A stretch of DNA of 64,000 nucleotides from Aplectana chamaeleonis (GCA_029168955.1 JAPDOI010000066.1:992501-1056500); one strand, 5' to 3'. Counted from the first letter of the stretch, positions 23,701 to 31,334 are shown. The notes: a model not told the origin generated them from the sequence alone. A program made the numbers and translations.

Positions 23701-26700
23701 GGCCGGAGAGTAATGTTTTGACTAACATAAAACAAACGAAAAAATTTTCAGCTCTTCCAAAAATTGGAATATCTGTCTACGAAACGTCCTCTGCACAGTC
23801 AATGTTAGCTGGTTTTCACAGCTTTCCTAGAAAGAGAAGAAACGCGACGCAAATTCGAGGAAATCTGCTGAAAAACTCGAAACTTTTAAATTTTTTAAAA
23901 TTGCGATTTAACTTCCAAATTTCTTTTTGTACTCTGAGGTTGGGTGTTCCGAAAATATTATTGCTCACTGTTAGAATGAGTGGGTTCTAGTTATCGAGAA
24001 AATTGCACCAACACAGGAGATGAGAAATGTCGACGGCATGGGTTGCCTTTCGTCGGGTAGAGCCCCACCCTGGTTCGATTATAACCTCATCTAAAAAATC
24101 AGAGATGAGTGAATGGCCCAAGAGATTTCTATTTTTTGTTACAGCTGCTGATGCTATTTTCGAATTTCCAACATAACATGGGACAGAATATGGGACCTCG
24201 TCGGGTCTAGAACTTCTTAAAAATCATCTTTAAAATTTTGGAAACCTGATGCTGCCTACCACCTTGAATTGATGCTAGGAGGAGAAATCATTTTAGCTGG
24301 ATACATACAAGTTCTAGTAATCGGGTAAATCGTCTCAACATCGGGGCGCAAAAGTGTCTGCGGCCAGTGTTGCCTTTGGTGACAAACAGTGCCAGCGACT
24401 TGGGCGTAATTATGCTCTCGGTTAAAGACTCGAACATGAGCAAATATCCAAATGGACTCTATTTATACAAAGTTTGCTTACGTTGAAAATCGATTTCTTA
24501 CTTTCTAGGAGGATGAAAATTGCACATCACCACGCAACTTTTCGTATTCGTAATTTTTTTTTACAAGACGATAGAACATCCCACTCTGAAAAATTGTTGG
24601 GAAAACCCGAAACTGATATTAGCACAAACAACACTCGAATGCCGTTTCTTTTTTGGAATATGATAGCATAAGTCTTTGCTGAAAAGTCAAATCCCGTAGG
24701 AATCGCTATTCGATGCATAATATCTCACTGACTTTTTCGTTAAGTGTCCTCTAATGAAGGCACGTAACAGTACCTTGAATCTACATTCATATAGTGATGA
24801 AAAATCAGAAACAATAACATAAGAAAAGATTTTTTGCTGGCCAAAGTCTGATGAAAATGAAGAATCTGAAAAAAAGACACTTGAAGTTTTGTTTTTGAAA
24901 CTTATCTTCTCTTATCAATTAGTGTTACTGATCATGAGAATAAACATTGAATTACAATTTCGGTAAGAGTATCAACTTTTCGCCGAAACGGTATTTGCAA
25001 AAAAGACGCTCGAAACCGCCGGCGACCGCCGGCGCCCGGCGGTCGCCGGCGCCTACCGGCGGCAATGTGCACTCGCCAATCGACCGAACTGTAAACACCG
25101 ATGGGCAGGACACGTGTTGCGCCGCATGGATGACCGATGGAGCCTCCGTACAACAGTCTGGTTACCACGTGATTGCCACCGGCCTCTAGGCCGTCTTCCC
25201 ACAAGATGGAACTCTGTATTTTCAGGCAGAGTCAAGACGTTCTGCACCGAGCGAGGGCTTCCTGAAAATCACCATCACTGGATGTCCCTTGCTCGGGATC
25301 GGTCGAGCTGGTTGAGATGTGGTCCACACGGCGGCGACGCGCAGTGAAGATGGATCATCAAGGTAGCAAGGTAAGGTATTTTACTATGGAACGCGTGAAC
25401 TTTCCCGAATGTAGTTAGATTTCTACCGTTCAGACATACGCTTCATATAGTACTTCCCTTGTCAGATGCAGAACATACCAGCTCGAAAGTTCGCGAGACG
25501 CTTTTCCAATACAACCTCAGTAGCACGTACAGTTTTTCAGAGCCATTCACCACTCCGCTGCTCATTTCGATTCCGATGGTCCTGTCTGTGCTCAGGCGGC
25601 ATCTCTTTTTGAAAGAACTAGATCACGGAGTTTGGTGGTTGCAGGAGCCAGCAGATATGCCGTCAAAGGGTAGTGCGATTTCTCACACCCATAGATTTGT
25701 CACTTCTATTTGTCATATTCCAGTGATCATCGCTCTGAGTGCCAGAAGGCTTTTCAGTTGGCAGATGCAGCCCATAGCTGCCGCACCATGTTCCATGTTA
25801 GTTTAGGTAATTTATGAGCTTTTATTTCAACAAGACTCAATGGCCTTCACGCGCAAGGTTACATGCATAGTCACGATCATATTTCACGCAGTTTTCTCCG
25901 ATTTAGTGGATGAACACAGCTCTGAAGGATCTTGCCGATGAGGAATCGCAAAAGGAAGGGGGCGAGAATGGTCATTTCTCTGTTCAGTGGCACGGAATGG
26001 CTCAAACAAGGTATGGATTTTTTATAATGGGGACGTTATGACTCTCTCACTTATGGCGATTTCAGCTGCATCGCTTCAGATGTGTTCATTTCCGCTGGCA
26101 TCCAAAATTCTACCATTTATGACACGGATATTCCAGCAACGAGGGTTACATCACAGTTTCTATTAGACCGTTATGTGCAGAGTCTAGTTCACCAAAAGTA
26201 GCCCATCTACAGATGAAGCAGACGCGTTCGCTTGGAGATCGATATGCCTACTACTCAATGCATTTTGCTCTCAAATGGTTGGGCGAGCGGTCGTGTTGCA
26301 ATGACTCTGATGCATATTGACCCCCAATCGACCGATCCTGCTTTCCTTTATGGGGAAGCACTTTTGGTCGATCTCTCCTTTTTTCACGAAACAGATTTGG
26401 AGGTGGTGTATGCCTGAAGACGTTTACAAAGCTAAATTAGCAGCTGCGGCGGGGATCTACCAAGCGGTTAGGGAGGGCTTTTTTCGGTTGGGTGAAAAGT
26501 TAAAGGCAGCGCGCAGGATGAAGAATCGCATTCTAGTTTTCGATGTTTAAGGGTACGCAAGTCTACAATGTAGAGGATAATAGGAGAAAACCCCCACAAA
26601 AAGAGGTAGAAAAAAGGCTTCAAACACCTCCAGAATTCATAATTACCCCCATTTGGCACACTGCGGACTTTGCGATCTTTGCCGTATGTATATTACCTTG

Positions 26701-29700
26701 TCTTCTCTTTTTCTTGTACCGAAGACTCAAAAAAATAAGATGGTTCCAATGAACATGCTTGGATTTCAGAATCTCTCGAGCAAAAAAAATGAAGATTTTC
26801 GTCTACTGTTTCTTTAGGCAGACAACTGGTACATGAGGTGGGCGGGACGATCCAATAGGTAGGCTGATCCACGAGATTTTCACCCATCTCCTGGCCGTTT
26901 CCCGTTGTACTTTCGTCTTTACTCTTCTTAAAGGTACCCAAAGCTCACGGGTCTGCAAAAAAAGACGGGCAACTGTTTCATTGTGAATACTGTCTTCAGG
27001 GTACATATATATCCATCAGACATATTTCAGATTGTTTAGAAAAATGAGTCGGATTGGACTCAACATTTTTCTTTAGCTGAGGGATGTTGGGTGTTCTGAT
27101 TATGAAGCTGGAGTCGTTTTCTCACTTCTTTAGGCTTAGGGTCATGGTAAATATACTGCCATTTAGCCAGCGTTACCTACCTTAGTATCACGAAAATCAA
27201 TAAATGAACCTCAACTTCGTGTTTATCACTCCAAATAATCCCATTAAAGGCAGTGTTCACGATAGATTCACTTCCAATATACCCAATGTTTACGGAAGGT
27301 CTGGTGCCCTATACAGCAAGGCATGCTTGAAAAGGACGCGAAAGCCACGTTTTTGAGCCAAAATAGGTCCTTCCCTGCTTACGTTGATTCTTGAGCGTGG
27401 AGGAATTTACCGCTATGAAGGATGATGCCTATCAGTGCAATCAAGCAATCAGCTCACTTATCAGCACTTCCTTGACTTGATCAATCCTGTAATCTGAGCC
27501 TTCATTTGTTCATTCCGAGGGGCGGATCTGGGGCACCAGGCGGTTCTGGTACACCAAAGCGCTTGTTCGCAGCCGTTATTTTGTCACTCCTGGCTCGTTC
27601 TCTACCGTTCTTTCGACACTGTGAACGTAGGGTACTTCTCGCCTATCATTTCACTGCGAAAGGCCACCGATGATGATCATTGTTAAATGCTACTTTTAGA
27701 TTTTAAGCTAGACTTGATTCTTTGACCAATCTTCTTTGAACTCACCTTAACCTACCATATTCGATCGGAATTCAAGAACCGGAAATCAGATTCGTGTTTA
27801 GCGCTCCTAATAATTTTTGCGGAGAAGTTTCGATTGAAATACCAATACCATTTTGTGTGGCGTGCGTATCCGGAACTTCAATCCGATATTTCAGGTTCTG
27901 AGTCTAATCCAAAGCATTTTCTTATGAACACCCTGAACGTCCTCCGTGATTCGGCTTGAAGATATCCGAAGCTTCTTGAAACTTAGAGTTGGAAGGAGTT
28001 TCAGAAGTACATCTAATTAGATTATAATAGCAGAGAGTCTTCTGTAGCTTGCCAACCGAGTTTAGTACAGATTTACTCGGTCAATGTTTCGGCGTTTTCG
28101 CCTTCTTCGGAGCCTTGAAATCGAGAGTATTCTGGAAACTACACGGTCAAAAGTTATTTCATTCTACAGAGTTTCATTCAGTGGGTAACCAGGCCACCCA
28201 CGAAGCAGCAAGTGCAACGGAAAAATAGAACACTCCTGGAAGTTGAGCCGAGACGCTCAACTAGTCATCCTCAGATTGAAACAGAAGGAGAGGAATGAGC
28301 CGATACTAGGGACCAAGACAAATAGCCTTATATGCAGCACTAATTACCTCGAAATACTGCCCGTGGCAGATTAATCACCTCAAAGTACTGCATGTAGCGG
28401 ACTATTTACCTCAAGGTGCGGCCTGTGGCGAACTAATTACCTCAAGGTACGGCCTGTGGCAGACAAATTACCTCAGGGTTCTGCCTGTGGCTGATCCGTG
28501 TCCCCAAACCCACACAGGTCAAAGTACGGTGACAACCCTTGAGTGACTGCGATGCACTCCCCTTGCGATAGGTATTTGGATTTTTGGCCGCAATCCAAAA
28601 CTCTTCGAGGGCTTTGTGAGCTGCGATGTCAAGCTCACGTGATAAAATCGTGATCGCCACCTCAAAGCATGCATTTTTACTAGCGCGCACGTGGTGGTCA
28701 CCCAGAGGCGTGGATGTTTGGACTTATGGAGATCACCTATGCTATATTTCCGAGTTGAATTTATCTCCGTTCATCGCATCTGCGCGCATACGCTGCGTCC
28801 CCTTCTCCCCAGACTTTCTCGCTTTCTCTACCCTCGCTCCGCACAAGCGCGCAAGGGAACAAAGTAAGATTGGCTCAGAATCAGAGGACAGATGATCCTT
28901 TATTCGTACACAAAGCGGTCCGCCCGTTTCCCCTACATATTGCTCCGTACATAGCTGGCATCATACAGGCGGAGAAGGCGACAACGCCGGAACGTTAGCC
29001 GAATAAATCTCTACTATACTCGGTTGGCAAGCTACAGAAGACTCTTTGCTATAGTATCGATAGTTGCGATGCCGAAATTTATCGAAAGCCGTACATGGAT
29101 ATTGATGATGAGATATTTTGCTGCAAACGGCCGGATCGTCTGGTGATATTTTCCTTGCTGGATATGCAACTTTCGGTGAACTCGACTATCTGTACGCTTT
29201 GAAATCGAGACATTTTAGCTTCTTGACAGTTTCAATCGTCTGGCATCCTCATTAGGAATGAAAGCGTCAACACCACGAGAGGACCCTGATTGTAAACTGA
29301 CAGCTAGTACGAATGTATTCGGCCGCTACGTCAACGGGGTCAAGCAGGAGAATGTTTGCAATACTACTGCTGGAGAACAGGTACTTCCTTATTGTTAGTA
29401 TTAGCCCATTAACACTCAATCTAGGTAAAAATGCAAAATCCTGGATCAAACTCTAAGGATAGACAACCCTCTGCAAATTATTTTTATGGTTTTTGGAAAA
29501 GGGATTCGATTAGCAATAAATCCCTAAAAGCATCTTTGAAAGTGCGATTCAAAATTCTTTTTAGGATGTGATCGGTAGATTCGTGCATGTTGAACAGAAG
29601 GCGGCTAGTCGAGAGAATATCTCTCTTTGGACGTCGGTCATCGAGGACGCTTTTCCCATATCTCGGACCTCGTCGCAGCTCTCCACAGTGATCCTTGTCA

Positions 29701-29729
29701 CAGTTTTTGTTGTGGCTATTTCGATATAG
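5386..29729 (+). CDS. Multi-exon host gene, GPI-anchor-like protein of unrecognised family
   Basis: Eight exons join in one open frame of 305 codons plus stop: 5386-5490, 5664-5764, 25541-25669, 25724-25796, 25907-26010, 26066-26144, 29219-29380 and 29565-29729. Every junction is GT/AG and phases agree (0,2,2,0,2,0,0). Landmarks in order are a His-rich stretch (AIHHSAAHFDSDG), Cys and AAHS motifs, QWHGM, SDVFISAG, STNVFGRYVNG and GRFVHVEQ. The end STVILVTVFVVAISI then stop looks like a GPI-attachment signal. The His/Asp/Glu pattern would suit a metal-dependent secreted or membrane-tethered hydrolase, but I do not recognise the family. The 5' end is missing. Short introns are 48-184 bp; intron 2 is 19.8 kb and intron 6 is 3.1 kb, both filled by transposons. 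Confidence 0.65.
5791..7735 (+). mobile_element. tRNA-like SINE, copy A, interrupted
   Basis: The repeat covers 5791-6104 and resumes at about 7711-7735, with a TA element between. It contains a Pol III B-box-like word GGTTCGAATCC at 6036-6046 and an A-box-like GGCGCAGAGGGAGGT at 5994, about 40 bp apart, as in a tRNA-derived promoter. Copy B lies inverted at 13448-13707 plus 25391-25466. Matching blocks include AAGCGTATGTCTGAACGG, GGAGTTATAAGCTCCGAAA and ATCGATCTCCTC. There is no clear tRNA cloverleaf, so this is a SINE-like element by inference. Confidence 0.7.
6105..7710. mobile_element. 1.6-kb TA-duplicating inverted-repeat element
   Basis: Inverted ends of about 105 bp (6105-6215 and 7605-7710) start TATCCCGAATGTCATTTT and share GACTCGGGTGCAAG and TTCAAGAATTTGC. 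It is flanked by TA at 6103-6104 and 7711-7712. The uninterrupted sequence in SINE copy B (around 13455-13475, minus strand) shows the empty site. This fits the Tc1/mariner mode of insertion. The interior has only short frames (at most 112 codons) with no transposase motif. Confidence 0.75.
7788..8300. mobile_element. CTCAGA-ended element, 513 bp, 2-bp duplication
   Basis: Termini are CTCAGAAAAATGGAGGTATG and its inverse, flanked by TG at 7786-7787 and 8301-8302. The inverted ends extend inward through GGGGTCGTAATC and GTCGAAGGG. The right end is interrupted by a 110-bp palindrome. Two larger elements (45485-50257, 48668-50101) share the CTCAGA terminus and 2-bp duplication. Non-coding. Confidence 0.75.
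8160..8271. mobile_element. Nested 112-bp palindromic MITE
   Basis: The arms GTGTTGGAATGAG...GCAGGCATATTGA and their inverse surround a roughly 50-bp loop. It sits inside the right inverted end of the 7788-8300 element: the left end of that element reads straight through the corresponding position, which shows the insertion. The duplicated target is too short to be certain. Confidence 0.7.
8338..9000. mobile_element. Foldback element with about 290-bp arms
   Basis: Sequence 8338-8625 is repeated inverted at about 8705-9000, with an 80-bp centre. It begins ATTTCCAAAAGTTTAGCTTC and ends with the complement. The arms are AT-rich and clearly similar, with scattered substitutions. Open frames of 84-100 codons that appear in both arms on opposite strands are mirror images of the palindrome, not genes. 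Confidence 0.8.
9190..11625. repeat. 42-bp tandem array A (about 58 copies)
   Basis: The unit is CCCACTGGGGTCCCGCACAC followed by TTTCTACGGCGTCCTGCGCA and two more bases. Each 42-bp unit is two related 21-bp halves, both ending GTCC(T/C)GC(A/G)CAC. Variants such as CCACTGATGTTCCGCAGAC recur at spacings that are multiples of 42, showing higher-order shuffling. Because 42 is divisible by 3 and the unit lacks stops in several frames, frames of 60-240 codons open on both strands. These are artefacts. Confidence 0.95.
11587..11980. repeat. About 390-bp direct duplication, first copy
   Basis: Begins with the last array unit (CGCCCTGCGCACTCCTCAA) and runs through GGGCAGAAGCCTATCATTAG, GAGGTTCCGCTAAAA and GGAGCTAGCTGCATCCATTT. 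The second copy is at 12427-12828 in the same orientation. The two copies bracket the structured module at 12000-12262. Confidence 0.85.
12120..12262 (-). ncRNA. Candidate structured RNA module, copy 1
   Basis: Read on the minus strand: TATAAA at 12261-12256, then a conserved CTCATC, a hairpin GGCTC-TTCG-GAGCC (12212-12225), a GTGGC/GTCAC stem, the word GACAATTTTTGTC (12157-12145) that resembles an Sm-binding site, and a GGGGATATCCCC hairpin. Copy 2 at 43120-43258 keeps the order TATA, CTCATC, two stems, AATTTTG word and 3' hairpin, with different bases in the stems. It could instead be a GC-rich core of a transposon. No match to a named RNA is claimed. Confidence 0.35.
12427..12828. repeat. 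About 390-bp direct duplication, second copy
   Basis: Second copy of the 11587-11980 segment, same orientation. It contains the same 42-bp array edge (GCGCCCTGCGCACTCCTCAA) followed by the same non-repeat flank. The array-edge sequence was therefore copied together with its neighbour. Confidence 0.85.
12829..13447. other. Unassigned spacer with a duplicated palindrome
   Basis: No gene recognised. The notable structure is the 18-bp perfect palindrome TCAGTCAGATCTGACTGA, present twice at 13271-13288 and 13295-13312 (24-bp period). Confidence 0.6.
13448..13707 (-). mobile_element. tRNA-like SINE, copy B, main part
   Basis: Inverted relative to copy A. It carries the B-box-like GAGTTCGAATCC (minus strand, near 13524-13535) and the same A-box-like region. 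It is broken at 13708 by the RTE retrotransposon and continues at 25391-25466. The boundary word TATTTTACTATGGA appears on both sides of the RTE. Confidence 0.7.
13886..15232 (+). CDS. RTE endonuclease domain and linker
   Basis: 448 codons. An apurinic-like (exonuclease-endonuclease-phosphatase) domain occupies about residues 30-275. It shows QETK with the catalytic Glu at residue 68, GDFN at 174-177, and SDHR near the domain end (residues 266-269). The domain nicks target DNA to prime reverse transcription. Residues 280-448 are the basic, charged linker to the polymerase. The frame ends at TAA (15230-15232); the next codons continue in the same frame into the polymerase, so this is a single nonsense change in one long reading frame. 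The start ATG at 13886 is the first in frame after the RTE 5' end. Confidence 0.9.
   Translation: MAAGEGRSNLGVRRTFYGNGQTGPDKHRHHDCVRFCSFNAQTLSTEADQDVFLRAVDRLLYDVIAVQETKTNKDSVQKLKDGRLLILGKKVEGRNVGGVGFLLNSTMAHTMDSHFIYSPRLAVLRLKPKGHPAISIINAYAPTSAAADDELDEFYGQLEDVVAKERGLYKICLGDFNAVLGRAVDGEGRIGSYGGNIRNDNGSRLADFLCSARMFHGNSFYKKPESRRWTWKSPNGTTTNEIDHILVNRRWALLDVGTVPSFVTGSDHRMLRAKLRLHNNFTRKHLSQRFCSKVRAVDSELMQRSVADTQWNVFDDPTDDYEDLCRKIKDAEKNSLVGAVEPIERLRKETKLLLEKRRLVHLDPNTSHLERVTISKVCRAEVSSDLKQYQARKLLDTVNQRKSIRFCWRELSDRREQVSALRDSSGCICTSRAGMEKIVVDFYSTLFN
15242..16587 (+). CDS. RTE reverse transcriptase, broken
   Basis: Same frame as the upstream endonuclease, only three codons after its stop. Polymerase motifs appear in order: GPDG, NNYRPIALL, QAGFRKG, motif A FVDYTKAFD (near residue 161), motif B VRQGDTISP, motif C (residues 258-261) and the YLG motif. 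Motif C reads FADG where the family has FADD, so the second catalytic aspartate is lost. The host part of the frame ends at 16587, where the palindromic element begins; beyond that the open frame to 16687 is element sequence. With the stop, the catalytic change and the insertion, the enzyme is inactive. Confidence 0.9.
16588..20709. repeat. Left arm of the giant palindrome
   Basis: 4.1 kb including a 552-bp TTAA MITE insertion (element plus one TTAA) that the right arm lacks. Without it the arm is about 3.57 kb, matching the right arm (3.59 kb). The arms differ by scattered substitutions and small indels. Frames such as 18699-18893 reappear mirrored at 23298-23492 and are not evidence of coding. 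Confidence 0.9.
16900..17447. mobile_element. TTAA MITE, subfamily B, in the palindrome arm
   Basis: 548 bp with ends AGGCAGTGGTCGCGAT and ATCGTGACCACTGCCT, flanked by TTAA at 16896-16899 and 17448-17451. The opposite arm of the palindrome reads straight through one TTAA at 24740-24743, so the precise empty site is preserved in the same molecule. Relative: the ends at 45338 and 50613. Non-coding. Confidence 0.95.
20710..21473. other. Central loop of the giant palindrome
   Basis: 764 bp, AT-rich and unpaired. The only frame is 62 codons at 20772-20960, rich in Lys, Asn and Phe, with no transposase motif. An autonomous partner elsewhere would be needed for movement. Confidence 0.7.
21474..25066. 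repeat. Right arm of the giant palindrome
   Basis: Inverted copy of the left arm, 3.59 kb. Its end has a hairpin-forming GC-rich cap slightly longer than the left one (CCGGCGACCGCCGG followed by its near complement). It preserves the empty TTAA at 24740-24743. Confidence 0.9.
25077..25347 (+). pseudogene. RTE reverse transcriptase C-terminal fragment
   Basis: The displaced end of the polymerase. It contains the RTE-typical end motif RWAGHVLRR followed by DRW, then GRLPTRW, and stops at TGA (25345-25347). Relative to the upstream part the frame is shifted by one base at the junction after removing the insert, so there is also a small indel. The fragment cannot be expressed as part of the enzyme in its present state. 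Confidence 0.85.
25391..25466 (-). mobile_element. tRNA-like SINE, copy B, remainder
   Basis: Continues the SINE interrupted by the RTE. The minus strand begins ACAAGGGAAGTA and contains AAGCGTATGTCTGAACGG, as in copy A at 5791-5829. It ends about 75 bp before host exon c. Confidence 0.7.
25541..26144 (+). CDS. Host gene exons c to f
   Basis: Exons 25541-25669, 25724-25796, 25907-26010 and 26066-26144 are separated by introns of 54, 110 and 55 bp. Acceptors are TTTTTCAG, TATTCCAG, CGATTTAG and GATTTCAG; donors are GTAGTG, GTTAGT, GTATGG and GTTACA. The encoded stretch runs from AIHHSAAHFDSDG through LVVAGASRYAVKG, DHRSECQKAF, QWHGM and SDVFISAG. If exon f read on instead of splicing at 26144 it would stop at about 26200, so the splice is preferred. 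It joins in phase 0 to the exon at 29219. Confidence 0.65.
26145..27247. other. Host intron 6, first part
   Basis: Contains open frames (26226-26417, 26317-26550, 26543-26752), one with a hydrophobic C-terminal stretch, but they do not splice into the host frame and look incidental. At 26501 the word TTAAAGGCAGCGCGC resembles a TTAA MITE end without a partner. Confidence 0.4.
27248..27700. mobile_element. TTAA MITE, subfamily C, copy 1
   Basis: Starts AGGCAGTGTTCACGAT after TTAA (27244-27247). The right end is decayed (ATCATTGTTAAATGCTACTTTTA near 27678-27700, shown here only as a boundary region). The interior matches 31335-31783: GGTCTGGTGCCCTATA, GCATGCTT and TTGATTCTT/TTTCAGCGTGG blocks. 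Non-coding, inside host intron 6. Confidence 0.7.
28030..29049. mobile_element. 1.0-kb TA-duplicating element
   Basis: Inverted ends of about 80 bp (GCAGAGAGTCTTCTGTAGCT ... GGCGTTTTCGCCTTCT, inverse near 28970-29049), flanked by TA at 28028-28029 and 29050-29051. This fits Tc1/mariner-type insertion. It lies in host intron 6. The 89-codon frame at 28626-28895 has no known motif. Confidence 0.8.
28340..28500. repeat. About 36-bp tandem repeat inside the TA element
   Basis: Four to five diverged units of the form AATTACCTCAAGGTAC followed by GGCCTGTGGCAGAC. Confidence 0.8.
29219..29729 (+). CDS. Host gene last exons g and h with GPI-like tail
   Basis: Exon g (29219-29380) follows GAGACATTTTAG and ends GAACAG|GTACTT. 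Exon h (29565-29729) follows TTCTTTTTAG and ends with TAG. Exon g carries the motif STNVFGRYVNG and two cysteines; exon h carries GRFVHVEQ. The C-terminus is a run of about 15 hydrophobic residues directly before the stop, without a cytosolic tail, which fits a GPI signal better than a transmembrane anchor. No canonical AATAAA was seen within 120 bp after the stop. Confidence 0.65.
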
Positions 29730-29875
29730 TAGACCTTTCTTGCATTGTTTTCCAGTTCCCAATTGAGTGTTTAATGATTGAGCTCAGGGTCTCGTTAGGT
29801 CTGAATTCTTTCGGAAAATACAGCGAGCATGATAAAGATTTCTTGATATGACTATGTAGAGTAATTTCGAAAGAG

Positions 29876-30080
29876 ACTGTCCGCTCATGCGGTCGGGGTG
29901 CGCGTCGAACCGCTGCCGCAAACGTTTTTTTTTCGAACTTCGAAATCGATCAGCAGGAATACTTGGCGAATGATGAAAAATATCCCAACCAGCCGTTTGC
30001 AATCATGGAAAGGCTCATCCGGAATAATGCCTTCGCGACGGCCGCTCCTCACGCACGCCGACCGCCGCGTGGAAGGACGA
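29876..30080. mobile_element. GC-ended inverted-repeat MITE
   Basis: The left end, containing GCGGTCGGGGTGCGCGTCG, is mirrored by the right end, containing CGCACGCCGACCGCCGCG. A related half-copy lies at 62268-62322 (GCGGTCGGTGTGCGTGTCG). Non-coding; target duplication unresolved. Confidence 0.6.
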
Positions 30081-31330
30081 GTTCCAGAATGCAAGATGAT
30101 TTAATTAGATCGTTCAAATATTTTTATTAAGGAAATTCCATACAAATTCCAAACTTCTCAATGACAGCGTGTCACACGTGCGACGCGCCGGCGTAGTGGT
30201 CGAGTATGCATGGCCTGATGAAGCAAGACGGAAAATGTGCCCAAGTGAGGAAAAATTATGCAACAAGAACTGTACGACCTGGAAATATGCCTAGAAACGG
30301 TAGAAGCGGTGTATAAAATGCTGATTAAGTGAATACTGGCATAATTGACCATTTATTGACGCTACCTTCTTAGAAATGTTGAAAAAGTGTGAGAGGAAAC
30401 AAAAAATAGATTTCTCAGGGAAATAATCGAGGTCCAGCGACATCACGTCGCTGTGAATTATAAGGCCGGGATCATACTTCCCGCGAACAGCAACAGCGAC
30501 AGTGCATCTCAGGCATATCGAGTTTCGGTCAATATTAATGGGAAACATTGCGTCGCGTCGCTCGTCGTAAGAAGTATGATCCCGGCTTAACACCCCTCAG
30601 CGACCCGTCGCAGCGACGGGCGCGTACAGACTGTTCTCACGGCCGACCCTGCCATGGTGCCAGCGCGGGTCCTGACACGATGAGGGATAGTTGGCGAAAC
30701 CTGTCGCTGCAGCGACGATGAAGTATACTAATGCCTTTAACATCCTGCCTTCTAAGAATAGCAAAGGAACTAGGCACCAGTGGCCTTTTCCAAACGCACA
30801 GATACTCCAATCCCCTCGGATTGTGAAAAAATTACGCCTATTTATCCGAGTGCGAGGCCGAGGGAAGCTGAGTTTGAACCCCTGTCCTCTAGTGTTAGAA
30901 CGTCTCAAGGTGAAGAATTCAGGTAGTTTAAGTTCCACTAAACCGTCCATTATAAATCAAAAATGAATCATTTCTTCCCCTACGGAGAGCACCATTTCTT
31001 TCCCTACGGAGATCTCTTCCCCAGAATCCGGTGCATAGTATTCAACTATGTGCACAGTGAAAGCATCCTATCACTGCCTCCTTACATTTCGTACCCAATA
31101 TCAATCCTTCTCTCCTCCCTGTTCTCTAAAAAGATTTTTTTACATTTCTTTATTATTAATATGATCGCGTGCATCCCAGTGTGCGTAGTGTAGCTGCAGA
31201 CATGTCCAATATCACACGGCAAGGCGAATTCTGACGGAACGCGGTCAGGTCTGGGCACACGTCCCGGAGTGGCAGTTCTAAATATGCACCCCCTCAGCTC
31301 GAGACCTTTAAGGGAACTAAAAGGGCCTGC
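30081..31330. other. Largely unassigned, with one short MITE
   Basis: No gene recognised. A 122-bp inverted-repeat element is at 30465-30586 (GCCGGGATCATACTTC and its inverse). The word CTACGGAGA recurs at 30979-31010 after a small duplication (TTTC(T/C)CCTACGGAGA). Confidence 0.5.
30465..30586. mobile_element. 122-bp inverted-repeat MITE
   Basis: Perfect 16-bp ends GCCGGGATCATACTTC and GAAGTATGATCCCGGC. The interior is AT/GC mixed, without coding potential. Flanks TATAA and TTAA suggest insertion in an AT-rich target, but the duplication is not clean. Confidence 0.75.
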
Positions 31331-31334
31331 TTGA

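Larger units (their letters stand above)
16588..25066. mobile_element. 8.48-kb giant palindrome (foldback, Mutator-like by duplication length)
   Basis: Inserted in the RTE polymerase with a 9-bp duplication GTGCACTCG (16579-16587 and 25067-25075). Left arm 16588-20709 and right arm 21474-25066 are inverted copies around a 764-bp centre. Ends are capped by GC-rich self-complementary segments (CCGCCGGCG words), while the arms are AT-rich. No transposase is visible in the centre or arms. A 9-bp duplication with very long inverted ends suits Mutator-like or foldback elements; the assignment is inference. Confidence 0.85.
13708..25376 (+). mobile_element. Full-length RTE-type non-LTR retrotransposon, split
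   Basis: The element is flanked by a 14-bp target duplication TATTTTACTATGGA (13694-13707 and 25377-25390). Removing the 8.48-kb palindrome and one 9-bp duplication leaves about 3.2 kb: a short 5' leader, an endonuclease and reverse-transcriptase reading frame, and a short 3' end (AAGGTAGCAAGGTAAGG) without poly(A). That size and layout are typical of RTE elements. The SINE it entered has an unbroken relative at 5791-6104, which gives the empty site. Confidence 0.9.

Noticed and set aside
16588..25066. Integrated virus with terminal hairpins
   Set aside because: The GC-rich hairpin caps recall linear hairpin-ended genomes, but no capsid, replication or packaging frame is present and the 9-bp duplication points to a transposon.
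26213..26330. Extra host exon (frame containing GDRYAYYSMHFALKWLGER)
   Set aside because: It follows an AG and looks protein-like, but would need a 43-bp intron and ends in a stop before reaching exon g. The direct join 26144 to 29219 keeps the frame to the GPI-like end. Could be an alternative exon.
26501..26530. TTAA MITE beginning AGGCAGCGCGC
   Set aside because: No inverted partner end found within the window.
26543..26752. Membrane-protein exon with hydrophobic segment and basic tail
   Set aside because: No splice connection in frame to neighbouring exons, and the upstream part overlaps a MITE-like end.
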